DNA of 5,273 bases from DAIUCA01 sp964613675. GTDB lineage: Bacteria > Pseudomonadota > Gammaproteobacteria > Competibacterales > Competibacteraceae. Position 1 is the first letter of the stretch, and each line of letters opens with the position of its first letter. Shown here piece by piece: positions 4,824 to 5,273 of this stretch. The stretch is from the NCBI GenBank assembly GCA_964613675.1, contig CAZTIH010000157.1, forward strand, positions 1 to 5,273, in the 5' to 3' direction. The notes under the pieces were generated by a model, which was not told the DNA's origin, made no database searches, and saw nothing but the letters and a program-made list of their open reading frames with translations. The position numbers and the translations under genes were made by a program.

Positions 4824-5273
4824 TCAGTGAAGTTGGAAAGCAATCGGCACCACAACCACCATTTGAGCCCCATTTAACGACATCGGCATTCGAGGGAGAG
4901 GGCGTGCGCGTGCTACCAATGCACGAACTTCCTCGTCTAGTAAACGATGACCCGTACTTTGGACGAGTTCGTAACCCAGCACCTGACCGTCACGACTCAC
5001 CGTCAGTCGTAATCTCGCCACGCCCTGTTGGCCCCGATTCCGTGCGGCATTGGGATAACGCTTGTGACGGGCAAACCATTGAACCAATTCGCGACCGTAG
5101 TCCCGTCTCACTGCTGCCACATCGACCGCAGGAGACGCTGTGGGTTGACGCGCCGCTTCCTGACGACGGGCGGTTTCTTCACGACGCGCCGCTTCCTGAC
5201 GACGGGCGGTTTCTTCACGACGCGCCGCTTCCTGACGACGGGCGGTTTCTTCACGACGCGCCGCTTCCTGACG
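4824..5273 (-). CDS. TonB C-terminal domain protein with charged repeat spacer (partial, N-terminus outside window)
   Basis: The frame is open from the window edge to a TGA at 4824-4826, giving 149 visible residues; a GTG inside it at 5118-5120 is not the true start. Residues 56-149 form a TonB-type C-terminal domain. The signs are RYPNAARNRGQQGVARLRLTV (72-92; YP...A...G.qG.v...), the SRDGQV turn (93-98), ELVQSTGHRLLDEEV (102-116) and ARPLPRMP (123-130), then a final beta strand. Such domains pass proton-motive-force energy from ExbB/ExbD to outer-membrane receptors by pairing with the TonB box, or act in TonB-like envelope proteins. The preceding spacer, instead of the usual Pro-Glu/Pro-Lys run, is a repeat of RREETARRQEAA and should be helical, more like TolA. 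The N-terminal anchor and any exbBD lie outside. The final identity, TonB or a TonB/TolA-like relative, is open. Confidence 0.85.
   Translation of the reverse strand, partial: RQEAARREETARRQEAARREETARRQEAARREETARRQEAARQPTASPAVDVAAVRRDYGRELVQWFARHKRYPNAARNRGQQGVARLRLTVSRDGQVLGYELVQSTGHRLLDEEVRALVARARPLPRMPMSLNGAQMVVVVPIAFQLH
5148..5273 (-). repeat. Perfect 36-bp coding tandem repeat, 3.5 copies visible
   Basis: Units at 5148-5183, 5184-5219 and 5220-5255 are identical base for base, and an 18-base half unit continues to the window end. Each unit encodes 12 residues (RREETARRQEAA, phase arbitrary). Each is itself two related hexapeptides, RRQEAA and RREETA, whose 18-bp halves agree at 13 of 18 bases. 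The array continues beyond the window, so the copy number is unknown. Confidence 0.95.

Noticed and set aside
5148..5273. CRISPR-like periodic repeat
   Set aside because: The 36-bp units are contiguous with no unique spacers and keep a reading frame, so this is a coding repeat.

Overview
This window is bacterial chromosome, most likely from a gammaproteobacterium. It carries a gmhB-like gene end, folB and plsY side by side and divergent (an arrangement familiar from Enterobacteria and relatives), an E. coli-like GabD and a TonB-type protein, which implies an outer membrane. Codon use is moderately GC-rich and even throughout. I cannot place it below class level.

Left end (1-428). The + strand holds the last 42 codons of a GmhB-like HAD phosphatase. 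Next come about 300 bases without an intact gene. They contain a short open frame that may be the start of a broken plsC, followed by the decayed 3' part of an IS200/IS605-type element: a TnpB C-terminal relic and the characteristic right-end hairpin. This right end can also fold into a second hairpin followed by a T-rich run that would act as a terminator.

Middle (429-3041). On the - strand folB (dihydroneopterin aldolase) is followed by gabD (succinate-semialdehyde dehydrogenase), 49 bases apart and probably co-transcribed. plsY (acylphosphate:glycerol-3-phosphate acyltransferase) is divergent from folB across a 77-base spacer and is followed by a probable terminator. gabD and plsY each have a perfect short tandem duplication directly upstream of the Shine-Dalgarno sequence.

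Right half (3042-5273). A TehA/SLAC1-family anion channel gene is on the + strand. It converges on a - strand gene for an unnamed 137-residue protein with two short acidic loops of TerB/EF-hand-like form, which ends in a good intrinsic terminator. Upstream of it on the - strand is the C-terminal part of a TonB-domain protein. Its visible spacer is a perfect 36-bp (12-residue) charged repeat that runs off the window.

Most genes are ordinary housekeeping functions (heptose/LPS, folate, phospholipid, semialdehyde oxidation) and do not form one pathway. I see no defence system, CRISPR array, tRNA or rRNA. The parts that deserve attention are the transposon scar, the repeat-built TonB spacer, the unnamed 137-residue protein and the duplicated leaders.
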